A program made the translations under genes and the position numbers. From Nitrospina sp. (lineage in GTDB: Bacteria; Nitrospinota; Nitrospinia; Nitrospinales; Nitrospinaceae), in contig SMVS01000017.1 in assembly GCA_004357435.1 (NCBI GenBank), forward strand, positions 1 through 20,545: DNA of 20,545 nt, in the 5' to 3' direction. Below are positions 1 to 9,128 of this stretch, one piece after another (the first letter of the stretch is position 1; every line of letters starts with the position of its first letter). Under the pieces are notes generated by a model. It ran no database searches, was not told where the DNA came from, and worked only from the letters and a program-made list of their open reading frames with translations.

Positions 1-637
1 GCAGAGTCTTTTCATATTCCTGAACGTAGGGATCGCCTTCCTGTTCGACGGAAGATGACGGGATGCTGTGTACCGTGAACAACGTATGAAAATCCTCACG
101 CCCTTCGGCACGGAGCCGATCGGCGGCGGCCTGATAACGCTCGACAAAGGCATCGATCAATCGCGGTTGGTCCGGCCAGCTTTTGACAAATTGAATTTCA
201 ATATCCCAAAGGCCGGATTGAGCCAGCGCGTCGCTGAAAGATTTCATATAACGTTCGGTGCTCCAGCGGCTGTATTGCGGCGCCAGACACAAAGCGACAA
301 TGCGTTGCACGCCGTCCGTCACCATCTGTTGCACCGTCTCCTGGATGAAAGGCGCCCAGGCGCGCATCCCCAGATACACTTTGAAGTCGTCGCCGTCCTG
401 ATTCAAAAGTTTTTGCAACGCCGCCGCCTGCGAGCGCGTGATGTCCAGCAAGGGCGACCCGCCGCCGATCTGCTCGTAACGATCGGTGATTTCCTGAATC
501 ACTTCCGGCGAAGAAACCCGGCCGCCGCGAATATTTTTCAGGTATTCGGGAATGTCCTGCAGGCGGGTCGGCGCGCCGTGCGCCAGCAGAAGGACCGCCG
601 TGTGGGTAATTTTATGGGGCAGGGATATTTCACTCAT
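1..637 (-). CDS. hemH: Ferrochelatase, N-terminal part (cut by window edge)
   Basis: Ferrochelatase inserts ferrous iron into protoporphyrin IX, the last step of protohaem synthesis. The minus-strand frame from ATG at 637 runs open to base 1 and gives about 212 residues. It begins with the family-like N-terminus VLLLAHGAPTRLQDIPEYL, then has GGGSPL and VYLGMRAWAPFI, and reaches FTVHSIPSSSVEQEGDPY. The last stretch is the region around the conserved metal-site histidine (VHSIP here; often FSAHGxP in the family). The C-terminal third, with the conserved Glu region, lies outside the window. The ATG at 637 overlaps the end of hemE by 8 bases, which suggests translational coupling; an in-frame ATG at 649 is an alternative start. 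Adjacency to hemE independently supports the call. Confidence 0.9.
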   Translation of the reverse strand, partial: MSEISLPHKITHTAVLLLAHGAPTRLQDIPEYLKNIRGGRVSSPEVIQEITDRYEQIGGGSPLLDITRSQAAALQKLLNQDGDDFKVYLGMRAWAPFIQETVQQMVTDGVQRIVALCLAPQYSRWSTERYMKSFSDALAQSGLWDIEIQFVKSWPDQPRLIDAFVERYQAAADRLRAEGREDFHTLFTVHSIPSSSVEQEGDPYVQEYEKTL

Positions 638-1676
638 GTTGATATTCATGCACCATGTCGACCACGGCCTTGACATGATCCACCGGCGTGTGTTGCAGAA
701 TGCCATGCCCCAGGTTGAAGATGTGGCCGGGCCTGCCGGCGGCGCGGCGCATGACATCGTGCACCCGTTCGCGGATGACCGGCAGGGAAGCGAACAGCAG
801 GTTGGGGTCGAGGTTGCCTTGCACGGGAGTCTGGTGACCGATCTGACGCCACGCGTCATCCAGGTCGATGCGCCAGTCGAAACTCATGACGTCGCCCCCG
901 GCTTGCCGCACCAAAGGTAACATGGTGGAAGTCCCGGTACTGAAATTGATCACCGGCACACCGGTGGTTTCGAGTTCCTTAAACAGACGGCGCGTGTACG
1001 GTAAAATATATTTTTCATAATCGGCAGGCCCCAGGCACCCCACCCAACTGTCGAATACCTGCAAGGCCTGGGCTCCGGCCGCCACCTGCATTTTCATGTA
1101 ATCGGCCAGCACCCGGACCACCTTGTCCATGAGCCCCTGCCAGGTTTCCGGCTCTTCATACATCATCACTTTCGTGAGGGTGAAATCCCTGGACTTGCCG
1201 CCCTCCACCATGTAACTGCACAACGTGAACGGCGCGGCGGCAAAACCGACCAGCGGAATTTTTCCGGAGATTTCCGACCGCACCATGCGAATGGCGTCGC
1301 CGACAAACCCCAACTGCCCGTCAACGTCCACTGGTTTGAGCGCGGCCATTTCCTGGTGGGTGCGGACCGGCCGCGGAATCGACGGCCCGTCGCCGGCGAT
1401 GAACTCCAGGCCGGTTCCCATCGGCTCCAGCGGTAGCAGGATGTCGGCGAAAATGATGGCGGCATCCACTCCCAGCACATCGAGCGGTTGCAGGGTGACC
1501 TCGGTGGCCAACTCGGGATTCTTGCACAACTCCAGAAAGGTGTATTTTTCCTTCAAATCGCGATAAGCCTTCATGTAGCGTCCCGCCTGCCGCATGAACC
1601 AGACCGGGGTGCGATCCACCGGCTCGCCGCGGCACGCCTTTAAAAACCGAAAATCATTATTTTTATCCATGGGCAT
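630..1676 (-). CDS. hemE: Uroporphyrinogen decarboxylase
   Basis: HemE removes four acetate carboxyl groups from uroporphyrinogen III to give coproporphyrinogen III in the cytoplasm. The 348-residue product has the usual length. Near the N-terminus it shows the family signature RTPVWFMRQAGRYMKAYR, with the active-site arginines. FADILLPLEPMG follows and carries the conserved catalytic Asp, then VGFAAAPFTL, and near the C-terminus FNLGHGILQHTPVD, which includes the conserved His. Two in-frame ATGs stand at 1676 and 1670; neither has a clear Shine-Dalgarno, so the exact start is open by two residues. The gene lies 52 bases after queG and overlaps hemH, consistent with one transcript queG-hemE-hemH. 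Confidence 0.96.
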   Translation of the reverse strand: MPMDKNNDFRFLKACRGEPVDRTPVWFMRQAGRYMKAYRDLKEKYTFLELCKNPELATEVTLQPLDVLGVDAAIIFADILLPLEPMGTGLEFIAGDGPSIPRPVRTHQEMAALKPVDVDGQLGFVGDAIRMVRSEISGKIPLVGFAAAPFTLCSYMVEGGKSRDFTLTKVMMYEEPETWQGLMDKVVRVLADYMKMQVAAGAQALQVFDSWVGCLGPADYEKYILPYTRRLFKELETTGVPVINFSTGTSTMLPLVRQAGGDVMSFDWRIDLDDAWRQIGHQTPVQGNLDPNLLFASLPVIRERVHDVMRRAAGRPGHIFNLGHGILQHTPVDHVKAVVDMVHEYQHE

Positions 1677-1728
1677 TGCTAATGGGTGGGTTGAAAAAAT
1701 TGATTATAGGCTGGACGGCTTTTGATTA

Positions 1729-2856
1729 TCAATGGGTTTTTACCAGCTCAATTTCACGCAGGACATCGAGGTCGGATTCCTCCGCCAGATGTGTTTCAAA
1801 CAACGGCAGGGCAGAATCGCCCAGCAGTTCCGCCAGGGCCCACACTGCGTGGGCGCGGATCAACGGCTCGGCGTCCTGCAACGCCGCCGTCAGCACCGGC
1901 GCCGCCGCCGGATCGCCGGAATTGCCCAGCGCCACCGCTACATTGCGCAGAAGCCCGCGCCTCTTGATGCGTTTGACCGGACTGTTGCGGAAGCGGGCGC
2001 GGAAGCCTTCATCATCCAAACGCATGAGGTCGATGAGCAGGCGGGTCTCCTGCCGTTCCTGATACACCGCTTCATCGGTCGGCACCGCGTAGGAATTCCA
2101 GGGACAGACGATCTGGCAATCGTCGCAACCATAAATGCGGTTGCCGATGGCTTTGCGGAACTCCACTGGAATCACGCCCTTGAGTTCGATGGTGAGGTAG
2201 GAAATACATTTCCGTGAATCGAGTACATAAGGCGCGACGATAGCACGGGTCGGGCAAATGTCGATACAACTCTCGCAGGTGCCGCAATGATCCACCGCAG
2301 GCCGGGAGCGCGGCAGGTCCACATCGATCAGAATCTCGGCCAGAAAATACCAGGACCCCAACCCTTCAGTCAGCAAGTTGGTGTGTTTGCCGATCCACCC
2401 CAACCCGGCTTTTTGCGCCAGAGGTTTTTCCAGCACGGGGCCGGTGTCGACGTATCTCTTGGTTCTGCATTCCGGAAACTCCGCCAACAGGGTTTCCTCC
2501 AACTGCTGTAAGCGCGGCGTCATGACATCGTGGTAATCCAGATCCAGCGCGTAACTGGAGATGTCTCCGGTCAAACGGTCCTGGAGAAAATCCAGGCTTT
2601 TAGGAACCGTGAAATAATTCATGCGCAGGCAAAGAACGCTACGGACGCCGGGGAGTACCTGGTTCAGGTCCAGGCGTTTATCTTCGCCGCGTTTCATATA
2701 GGCCATGGTGCCGTCGAAACCGTCGTCCAACCATTTTTGGAAACGCAAACCCGCGGAACCCACATCGGGGTCCGCCACGCCGAACCCGTCGAACCCCAGT
2801 TCATGGGCGCGGCGTTCGATCCTTGCCAGTTTTTGTTGAGTGGAATCCTGATTCAT
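1729..2856 (-). CDS. queG: Epoxyqueuosine reductase
   Basis: QueG is a cobalamin- and iron-sulfur-dependent enzyme that reduces epoxyqueuosine to queuosine in the wobble position of GUN-anticodon tRNAs. Read from ATG at 2856 the product is 375 residues. It shows the catalytic-Asp segment YVDTGPVLEKPLAQKAGLG (about 135-153) and two 4Fe-4S cluster motifs, CGTCESCIDICP (Cys 191, 194, 197, 201) and GCDDCQIVCPWN (Cys 244, 247, 251), with a further Cys at 217. The last 75 residues are a HEAT-like helical repeat, as in the longer QueG form. A TTG three codons upstream (2865) is possible but less likely. It heads the queG-hemE-hemH run and is divergent from the deacetylase gene; I see no convincing promoter in the 73-base gap. 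Confidence 0.94.
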   Translation of the reverse strand: MNQDSTQQKLARIERRAHELGFDGFGVADPDVGSAGLRFQKWLDDGFDGTMAYMKRGEDKRLDLNQVLPGVRSVLCLRMNYFTVPKSLDFLQDRLTGDISSYALDLDYHDVMTPRLQQLEETLLAEFPECRTKRYVDTGPVLEKPLAQKAGLGWIGKHTNLLTEGLGSWYFLAEILIDVDLPRSRPAVDHCGTCESCIDICPTRAIVAPYVLDSRKCISYLTIELKGVIPVEFRKAIGNRIYGCDDCQIVCPWNSYAVPTDEAVYQERQETRLLIDLMRLDDEGFRARFRNSPVKRIKRRGLLRNVAVALGNSGDPAAAPVLTAALQDAEPLIRAHAVWALAELLGDSALPLFETHLAEESDLDVLREIELVKTH

Positions 2857-2929
2857 ATCAAACAAAATCCGTTGCTTGGGGGGAATGATTTTGATACTCT
2901 CAAAATTTCACACACCAATCCATAAATAA

Positions 2930-3865
2930 ATGAACAAAACCGGTTATATATACGATCCCATTTATCTGGAACACGAGACCGGCTCGCATCCCGAAAACGC
3001 GGGCCGCCTGGAGGCGATCAACCGCCGGTTGCAGGGCTCCGACATTTTCCCCCACCTGCAACAGCCCGCCCCCCGCAAAGCAACGGTCGAGGAAATCGCT
3101 TTGAACCACGAGGCGGGATACGTGCAACAGGTGAGCGAAGCCTGCGCCAATGGCGTGTCCAATCTGGATGGCGATACGGTGATCAGCGCCAACTCCTATG
3201 AAGCCGCGCTGATGAGCGCCGGCGCCGGATTGACGGGAGTGGACCTGATCCTCGACGGCACCCTGGACAACGCGTTCTGCGCCGTCAGGCCGCCGGGGCA
3301 TCATGCTGAAAACAGCATGGCGATGGGGTTCTGCCTGTTCAACAACGTTGCCATCGCCGCGCGTTACGCGATCGAAAAAAAGGACCTCAACCGGGTGTTC
3401 GTGTTCGACTGGGACGTCCATCACGGCAACGGCACCCAGCATTCCTTTTACTCCGACGCCAACATTTACTACAGCAGTTGCCACCAATATCCTTTTTATC
3501 CGGGCACCGGCGCCAAGGAGGAAACCGGCACCGGCGACGGACTGGGCGCCACGCTCAATTTTCCTTTGCGTGAATATTCCACGGACGACGACTACCTGGC
3601 TCTAGTGAAAGATAAACTGATACCGGCAATGTTCCGTTTCAAACCGGAGCTGATCATCCTCTCTGCCGGCTTCGACGCGCATCGAGATGATCCCCTGGCT
3701 GGCATGCAGGTGTCCACCGAATGCTATGGCACCATGACCGAACTGATCCGATCCGCGGCTCAGGAAATCTGCCAGGGGCGACTCCTCTCCATGTTGGAGG
3801 GCGGGTACGACACCCACGCCCTGGCGGACTCAGTACACGCGCATTTAAAAAACCTGTTATCATAA
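2930..3865 (+). CDS. Histone deacetylase family (class II / AcuC-like) hydrolase
   Basis: This is a zinc-dependent amidohydrolase of the arginase/deacetylase fold. Bacterial members remove acetyl groups from protein lysines, acetylpolyamines or other amides; the substrate cannot be told from sequence. The 311 residues contain all the catalytic elements. RPPGHHA holds the His pair 124-125, DWDVHHGNGT holds zinc ligands Asp162 and His164, SAGFDAHRDDPLAG holds zinc ligand Asp249, and LEGGYD holds the transition-state Tyr293. The N-terminus (YDPIYLEHETGSHPENAGRL) is typical of the class II branch. There is no signal peptide, so the protein should be cytoplasmic. The start is ATG at 2930. clpC follows after 30 bases on the same strand, so co-transcription is likely. 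Confidence 0.92.
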   Translation: MNKTGYIYDPIYLEHETGSHPENAGRLEAINRRLQGSDIFPHLQQPAPRKATVEEIALNHEAGYVQQVSEACANGVSNLDGDTVISANSYEAALMSAGAGLTGVDLILDGTLDNAFCAVRPPGHHAENSMAMGFCLFNNVAIAARYAIEKKDLNRVFVFDWDVHHGNGTQHSFYSDANIYYSSCHQYPFYPGTGAKEETGTGDGLGATLNFPLREYSTDDDYLALVKDKLIPAMFRFKPELIILSAGFDAHRDDPLAGMQVSTECYGTMTELIRSAAQEICQGRLLSMLEGGYDTHALADSVHAHLKNLLS

Positions 3866-3895
3866 GAAATTCTTGCCCTTCAACTTAGATAAAAA

Positions 3896-6352
3896 ATGTT
3901 GCAACAACACATCCGACAATTGACGGACAAGGCCATCGAGGCCCTCAATATGGGCACCATGGAAATGGTGAACCTGCGGCAGGCCGTGCTCACCCCGGAC
4001 TTCATTCTGATTGGCCTGCTGGAACAGCAGGATTCCATGGTGATGAAACTGCTGACCACCTACTACCCCGAAGATAAAGCTTTGCCGCGCAAAATCCTCG
4101 ACCGGCTTTTTGAAGCCCAGGAGTCGGAACCCAAACATGAAGATCAGCAAATTCAGAACATCGAGCTGGCCGAGGAAACCAACCTGTTGTTTGAAATCGC
4201 CTTGGAAGAAGCCAAAAAACTGGGCGACCGGTACATCAGTTCGGGTTCCCTGTTTTTAGCTCTGCTCGATCAGCGTGTGGGGCGCACCGCCGAAATCCTC
4301 AGTGAGTTCGGTTTGAAATACAATAAGATCAGTGAAGATCTGGCAATCATGCGCGGTGGCATCACCATCAATGAAAAAAACGCGGAAGGAAAACTGGATG
4401 CCCTGAGCCAATACACCACCGATCTGACCGACATGGCGCGCCGGGGAGAACTCGATCCGGTGATCGGCCGGGAAGAGGAAATCGACCGCGTCATCCAGAT
4501 TTTGTCACGGCGAAAAAAAAACAATCCGGTATTGATCGGCGAACCGGGAGTGGGCAAGACCGTGATCGTGGATGGACTGGCCCAGAAAATCGTCAAAGCC
4601 GAGGTGCCAAATTCGCTTTTGAACAAACGCGTCAAAGTGCTGGAGATGTCCGAGCTGATTGCCGGCGCCAAGATGCGCGGCGAGTTTGAGGAACGCATGA
4701 AAGCCGTCAAGGACGAAATCACCAGCGCCCACGGCGGCATCATTTTGTTCATCGACGAGTTGCACACCATCGTCAGCATCGGTGCCGGGGCCGGCGGGGT
4801 GGACGCGTCCAACATGCTGAAAGCCGCCCTGGCCAAAGGGCAACTGCAGTGCATCGGCGCCACCACACTGGAAGATTACAAAAAAAATATCGAAGAGGAC
4901 AAAGCCCTGGCCCGGCGCTTTCAGCCCATTCTGGTCAAAGAGCCGTCGGTCGATCAAGCCGTGTTGATGATTCAGGGCCTGAAGGGCAAGTACGAGAAGC
5001 ATCACTCGATTCAATACCAGGAGGGCGCCATCGAGGCCGCCGTCAAGCTTTCCGAAAAACACATCTATGACCGGGCACTGCCGGACAAAGCGGTGGACCT
5101 GCTCGATGAAGCGGGAGCGAAAAAACACCTGGCCTTGATTTATGTGCCGCCGGAGATTCAGCAACTCGAAAAAGAAAAAAATGAAGTGCTCAAAATCCAG
5201 AAGGAGGCGTTTGACAAACAGGATTTCCAATCCGTGGCCCAACGCCGGCAGGAGGTTCTGGAAATCGACAAAAAACTTTTAGTGGAAAAAGAAAAATGGC
5301 GCCAGGGTCTGAAACAGGTCGACCATTCGGTGACCGTGGAGGACATCGCCAATGTGGTGGCCACCTGGACGGGGATTCCCGTCAACAAAATCCGTGAAAC
5401 GGAATCCGACAAATTACTGCACATGGAAGACAACCTGCACAAGCGGGTGATCGGTCAGGACCACGCCATCATCGCTCTCAGCAACGCGATTCGCCGCAAC
5501 CGGGCGGGCCTCAAGGACAGCCACCGTCCCATCGGTTCGTTCCTGTTTCTGGGGCCGACCGGTGTCGGCAAAACCGAATTGGCCAAAGCGCTGGCGGAAT
5601 TTTTGCTGGACGACGAAAACCGCCTGATCCGCCTGGACATGTCGGAGTATATGGAAAAACATTCGGTGTCCAAACTGATCGGTTCCCCGCCAGGGTACGT
5701 CGGCTATGACGAGGGCGGGCAATTGACCGAGAAGGTGCGGCGCCATCCGTACTCCGTCATCCTGCTCGACGAGTTGGAAAAAGCGCATCCCGATGTCTTC
5801 AATATTTTATTGCAACTGCTGGACGACGGCCGCTTGACGGATTCGCACGGCCGCGTCACCAGTTTCAAAAACGCCATCATCATCGGCACCTCCAACATTG
5901 GCACCGAATCCATCACCAAAGGCAAGACCAAGGGCATTGGCTTTGCGGCGACTGACGACCCGGCCCGCGATTACAACCAGGTCCGGACGCTGGTTTTGAA
6001 TGAGGTGCAAAAAATATTCAAGCCGGAGTTCATCAACCGGCTGGATGATCTCATCGTTTTTCATAAATTGGCACCGGAGCAAGTCCGGAAAATCGCTGAA
6101 CTCATGCTCGACAATCTCGGCAAGCGGTTGCAGGAGAATAAAATCACCCTCAAAATCAGCAAAAAGGTGAAGGACCGACTGGCGAAAGAGGGTTTCAGCG
6201 AAATGTACGGCGCCCGGCCGTTGCGGCGGTTGATTGAGGAGAAGATTGAAAACGCCATCTCCATGAAAATCATAAACGGCGAACTGTCCCAGGGCGAAAC
6301 TATCGCCGTGGACCTGGTGAAGGGCGAATTCTCGTTCAAAAAAACTTCCTGA
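3896..6352 (+). CDS. clpC: ClpC-type AAA+ unfoldase (ATP-dependent Clp protease ATP-binding subunit)
   Basis: Hexameric unfoldase that feeds proteins to ClpP. The 818 residues run as follows: double Clp_N repeat (about 1-150), first AAA+ module with Walker A GEPGVGKT (215-222) and Walker B FIDE (285-288), short coiled-coil middle domain (about 420-472), second AAA+ module with Walker A GPTGVGKT (553-560), pore loop GYVG (600-603) and Walker B LLDE (623-626), then the C-terminal small domain. The short middle domain and an IGF tripeptide at 681-683, the position of the ClpP-docking loop, favour ClpC over ClpB, whose middle domain is much longer and which lacks that loop. The first pore loop reads GAKMRGEFEER, with Met260 where an aromatic residue is usual. 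No strong Shine-Dalgarno precedes the ATG. No clpP is in the window. Confidence 0.9.
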   Translation: MLQQHIRQLTDKAIEALNMGTMEMVNLRQAVLTPDFILIGLLEQQDSMVMKLLTTYYPEDKALPRKILDRLFEAQESEPKHEDQQIQNIELAEETNLLFEIALEEAKKLGDRYISSGSLFLALLDQRVGRTAEILSEFGLKYNKISEDLAIMRGGITINEKNAEGKLDALSQYTTDLTDMARRGELDPVIGREEEIDRVIQILSRRKKNNPVLIGEPGVGKTVIVDGLAQKIVKAEVPNSLLNKRVKVLEMSELIAGAKMRGEFEERMKAVKDEITSAHGGIILFIDELHTIVSIGAGAGGVDASNMLKAALAKGQLQCIGATTLEDYKKNIEEDKALARRFQPILVKEPSVDQAVLMIQGLKGKYEKHHSIQYQEGAIEAAVKLSEKHIYDRALPDKAVDLLDEAGAKKHLALIYVPPEIQQLEKEKNEVLKIQKEAFDKQDFQSVAQRRQEVLEIDKKLLVEKEKWRQGLKQVDHSVTVEDIANVVATWTGIPVNKIRETESDKLLHMEDNLHKRVIGQDHAIIALSNAIRRNRAGLKDSHRPIGSFLFLGPTGVGKTELAKALAEFLLDDENRLIRLDMSEYMEKHSVSKLIGSPPGYVGYDEGGQLTEKVRRHPYSVILLDELEKAHPDVFNILLQLLDDGRLTDSHGRVTSFKNAIIIGTSNIGTESITKGKTKGIGFAATDDPARDYNQVRTLVLNEVQKIFKPEFINRLDDLIVFHKLAPEQVRKIAELMLDNLGKRLQENKITLKISKKVKDRLAKEGFSEMYGARPLRRLIEEKIENAISMKIINGELSQGETIAVDLVKGEFSFKKTS

Positions 6353-6384
6353 ACCCGAGACGGCAGGAACACCGATCCCATGAC

Positions 6385-6912
6385 ATGAATGAAACTACGG
6401 TGGCACAGGAAAGAATCCTTTTGGCGATTCTGGTCGTATTGGGGGTCCTCCTGCACCGTGTTGAAGCACTGCTTCCGTTACCGACTCCCTGGATCAAGCT
6501 CGGGTTGGCCAACATCATGACCATGATCGCTCTGGTTTTTCTGGGAGCCGGCGCGGCCTTCACGGTGACCCTGCTCCGCATTTTCTTGGGATCGTTATTG
6601 GGCGGCACCTTCCTCGGCCCCACTTTTTTCCTGAGTCTGGCGGGGGGACTGGCCGCCTGGGCGGTCATGGCTCTGGTTTATCGGAGAAAAAATACCGTGG
6701 GAGTCAGTCTGGTGGGAGTCAGTGTTCTTTCCGCCTACGCCCACACCGGGGCCATTTTTATCTGCGTCTACTTCCTGTTCATTCATCAGGAAATTTTCTT
6801 AAAGTTACTGCCTTTTTTCTTCATGGTGGCGCTGGTCACCGGCGTCCTCACCGGCATCGTGGCCAACCGGGTGGCCCATCACCTGATCCGTGAAAAAATA
6901 TTCGCCGGATGA
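6385..6912 (+). CDS. Gx transporter family membrane protein (heptaprenyl diphosphate synthase component I-like)
   Basis: A small integral membrane protein of 175 residues with about five to six hydrophobic segments. The conserved stretches WIKLGLANIMTMIAL and RIFLGSLLGGTFLGP match the family often annotated as heptaprenyl diphosphate synthase component I, or the Gx transporter family. That family resembles substrate-binding (S) components of ECF-type transporters, and the prenyl-synthase name is probably historical rather than functional here. Substrate is unknown. It starts 32 bases after clpC on the same strand, so it may share its transcript. In other genomes such genes often sit by NusG-like or ApbE-like redox genes; none is present here, so context does not help. 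Confidence 0.75.
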   Translation: MNETTVAQERILLAILVVLGVLLHRVEALLPLPTPWIKLGLANIMTMIALVFLGAGAAFTVTLLRIFLGSLLGGTFLGPTFFLSLAGGLAAWAVMALVYRRKNTVGVSLVGVSVLSAYAHTGAIFICVYFLFIHQEIFLKLLPFFFMVALVTGVLTGIVANRVAHHLIREKIFAG

Positions 6913-7016
6913 AGCAACTGAATCCTGCCAAAATTGCTTTAGACTTGCCCAACTTTTTCCTTTAAACTGAATCTCCGTGTAGCTTTTTAACGGTTCCTGT
7001 CAATCCGCCATTCATC

Positions 7017-7700
7017 GTGAAACTATCCATAATTATTCCTGTTTACAATGAGGCCAAAACACTCCTCACCCTGATCAGCCGGGTGGAGGCGATCGATTAT
7101 GAAAAAGAAATCATCCTGATCGACGACTGTTCCACCGACGGCACGCAGGATCTGCTACAAAAATATTCCGAACGTGAAGGGTTCAAAGTCCTGTTTCACA
7201 AGAAAAACCGCGGCAAGGGGGCCGCTCTGCGGACCGGTTTCGCTGAAAGCACGGGGGACATCATCATCATTCAGGATGCGGACCTGGAATACGATCCCAA
7301 AGAATACGGAGTTCTTTTGGGGCCGATTCTAGACGGCCGCGCCGATGTGGTTTACGGTTCGCGATTTTTAGGCGGACCTCACCGGGTCATGTTTTTCTGG
7401 CATTACCTGGGAAACCTCTTCCTCACCACCCTGTCCAATATGTTCACCAATCTCAATCTGACGGATATGGAAACCTGTTACAAGGTATTCACCCGGGAGG
7501 TTCTGGATTCCCTGAAACTGACCTGCGACCGGTTTGGGTTTGAACCGGAATTCACCAGCAAGGTGGCGCGCAATCAATTCCGCATCTACGAAGTGCCGAT
7601 TTCCTACAGCGGCCGGGATTATTCGGAAGGAAAAAAAATCAACTGGAAAGACGGCGTGGCCGCCATCTGGTTCATCTTCAAATTCCGCCTTTTCGGTTGA
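7017..7700 (+). CDS. Family 2 glycosyltransferase (dolichyl-/polyprenyl-phosphate hexose synthase type)
   Basis: Inverting GT-A glycosyltransferase of 227 residues. It begins directly with the nucleotide-binding strand KLSIIIPVYNEAKTL. Next come LIDDCSTDGTQDLL, NRGKGAALRTGF (the RGKG-type motif of the DPM1 branch), the metal-binding DAD triplet in IQDADLEYDP (87-89), and YGSRFLGG. The acceptor region DRFGFEPEFTSKVA near the C-terminus is typical of enzymes that transfer mannose or glucose to polyprenyl phosphate. There are no C-terminal membrane helices of the GtrB kind. The start is GTG at 7017, since the domain's first strand would be lost with a later start. It ends 7 bases from the convergent symporter gene. 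Donor and acceptor cannot be predicted. Confidence 0.87.
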   Translation: MKLSIIIPVYNEAKTLLTLISRVEAIDYEKEIILIDDCSTDGTQDLLQKYSEREGFKVLFHKKNRGKGAALRTGFAESTGDIIIIQDADLEYDPKEYGVLLGPILDGRADVVYGSRFLGGPHRVMFFWHYLGNLFLTTLSNMFTNLNLTDMETCYKVFTREVLDSLKLTCDRFGFEPEFTSKVARNQFRIYEVPISYSGRDYSEGKKINWKDGVAAIWFIFKFRLFG

Positions 7701-7707
7701 GTCTCAA

Positions 7708-9066
7708 TCAATCGTAGCGGTGGATGGAACCGTCGCGCACACCCTTTTCAAATTCTCGGGTTTCCCTGGCGACCAATCCACTCAACCCAATCAAGCCGAT
7801 GAGGTTGGGCACCGCCATCAGCGCGTTCATGGCGTCGGAAAAATTCCAGACCAGTTGCAACTCGGTCACCGCGCCTATAAACACAAACGCGATCCAGACG
7901 ATCCGGTAATATCGAATGTATTGATTCCCGAACAGGTATTCAAAACATTTCTCACCGTAATAGCTCCAACCCAGAATGGTCGAGAAGGCGAAGGTGACGA
8001 TACCGAGCGTGACGATCCCCTGCCCCCAGGGGGCGGGCAGGCCGGCTATGAACGCCTGCAGAGTCAGCGCCGCGCCAGTTTCGCCGGAGGTCCACACCTG
8101 GGTGGTGGCCAACACTAGGCCGGTCAGCGAACACACAATGATGGTGTCGAGGAAGGTGCCGGTCATGGACACCAGAGCCTGCTTGGCGGGTTGATTGGTT
8201 TTGGCGGCGGCAGCGGCGATGGGCGCGCTCCCCAATCCGGATTCATTGGAAAACAAACCGCGCGCCACTCCATAGCGGATGGTTTGGGCTAGCGTCGCCC
8301 CGGCAAACCCACCGGTCATGGCCGTCCCGGTCATCGAATCTTTTAAAAGCAGAACCAAACCGCCGGGCAACCGGTCGAGGTGGGTCAATAGAATGGCGAG
8401 GCAACCGCCAAAATAGATCAGAACCATGACGGGAACAAACAACGAAACGACGTCGGCGATGCGCCGCACGCCTCCCAGGATCACCAGCCCGGCAAAGAAG
8501 GCCAGGAAAATCCCGATCCATGTCTTGTTGACGTTCAGAACTTCGCCGAGGGCGATGGCCGTGGTGTTGGCCTGAACCATGTTGCCGATACCGAATGCGG
8601 CAATGGCGCCACACACCGCAAACCAAACCCCCAGCCATTTCCAACCCAGGCCCGACTCCAAATAGTACATGGGTCCGCCGGAAATTTCACCGCGCGGGTT
8701 GACGGTGCGATACCGCACCGCCAAAAAACCTTCAGCATATTTAGTGGCCATCCCGAACAAGGCGGTGATCCACATCCACACCACCGCTCCCGGCCCGCCC
8801 AGCGCGACGGCGGTGCCCACCCCCGCGATGTTGCCGACCCCGATGGTGGCCGCCAGGGAAATCATCAAGGCCCCATAGTGGGAGATATCGCCGGTGCCGG
8901 AACGCTCTTTCGAGAACGTCAGGCGCAGCGCATAACCCAACAGACGAAACTGAATGCCACGCAAACGCAAGGTCAGCCAGATGCCGGTGCCTACCAGCAA
9001 GACCAACAACCACGGACCCCACATCCATCCGCTCAAATCGGAGAAAAACTTATTCAACCCGTCCAT
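7708..9066 (-). CDS. Sodium:alanine (AGCS family) symporter
   Basis: Inner-membrane secondary transporter that takes up alanine or glycine together with sodium (AGCS family; AlsT, DagA). The 452 residues contain about ten or eleven hydrophobic segments. Family signatures are intact: AATIGVGNIAGVGTAVALG (about 72-90) followed by GPGAVVWMW and the GMATKYAEGFLAVRYR stretch. The segment SNESGLGSAPIAAAAAKT in the middle is the other hallmark of the family. The C-terminus is short and charged. The start ATG at 9066 lacks a recognisable Shine-Dalgarno. It lies 60 bases downstream of the DUF4124 gene on the same strand, and is convergent with the glycosyltransferase on the other side. Its exact amino-acid preference cannot be told. 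Confidence 0.94.
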   Translation of the reverse strand: MDGLNKFFSDLSGWMWGPWLLVLLVGTGIWLTLRLRGIQFRLLGYALRLTFSKERSGTGDISHYGALMISLAATIGVGNIAGVGTAVALGGPGAVVWMWITALFGMATKYAEGFLAVRYRTVNPRGEISGGPMYYLESGLGWKWLGVWFAVCGAIAAFGIGNMVQANTTAIALGEVLNVNKTWIGIFLAFFAGLVILGGVRRIADVVSLFVPVMVLIYFGGCLAILLTHLDRLPGGLVLLLKDSMTGTAMTGGFAGATLAQTIRYGVARGLFSNESGLGSAPIAAAAAKTNQPAKQALVSMTGTFLDTIIVCSLTGLVLATTQVWTSGETGAALTLQAFIAGLPAPWGQGIVTLGIVTFAFSTILGWSYYGEKCFEYLFGNQYIRYYRIVWIAFVFIGAVTELQLVWNFSDAMNALMAVPNLIGLIGLSGLVARETREFEKGVRDGSIHRYD

Positions 9067-9108
9067 ATATTTAATGGTATCTGGAACAACTGATGAACAT
9101 CAGACTGG

Positions 9109-9128
9109 GAAAATCATTTTTGATTTTC
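9109..9128 (-). terminator. AT-rich perfect inverted repeat at the end of the DUF4124 gene
   Basis: Eight-base arms GAAAATCA and TGATTTTC enclose a four-base loop. The hairpin overlaps the stop codon of the DUF4124 gene by two bases. The stem is AT-rich and no clear U tract follows, so it would be at best a weak terminator or a 3'-end stabilising hairpin before the symporter gene. Confidence 0.3.

Noticed and set aside
68..673. A 201-codon open frame on the plus strand at the window start
   Set aside because: The minus strand encodes clear ferrochelatase over the same bases.
4505..5242. A 245-codon open frame on the minus strand inside clpC
   Set aside because: It is antisense to conserved AAA+ sequence with a His/Gln/Phe-rich composition typical of shadow frames.
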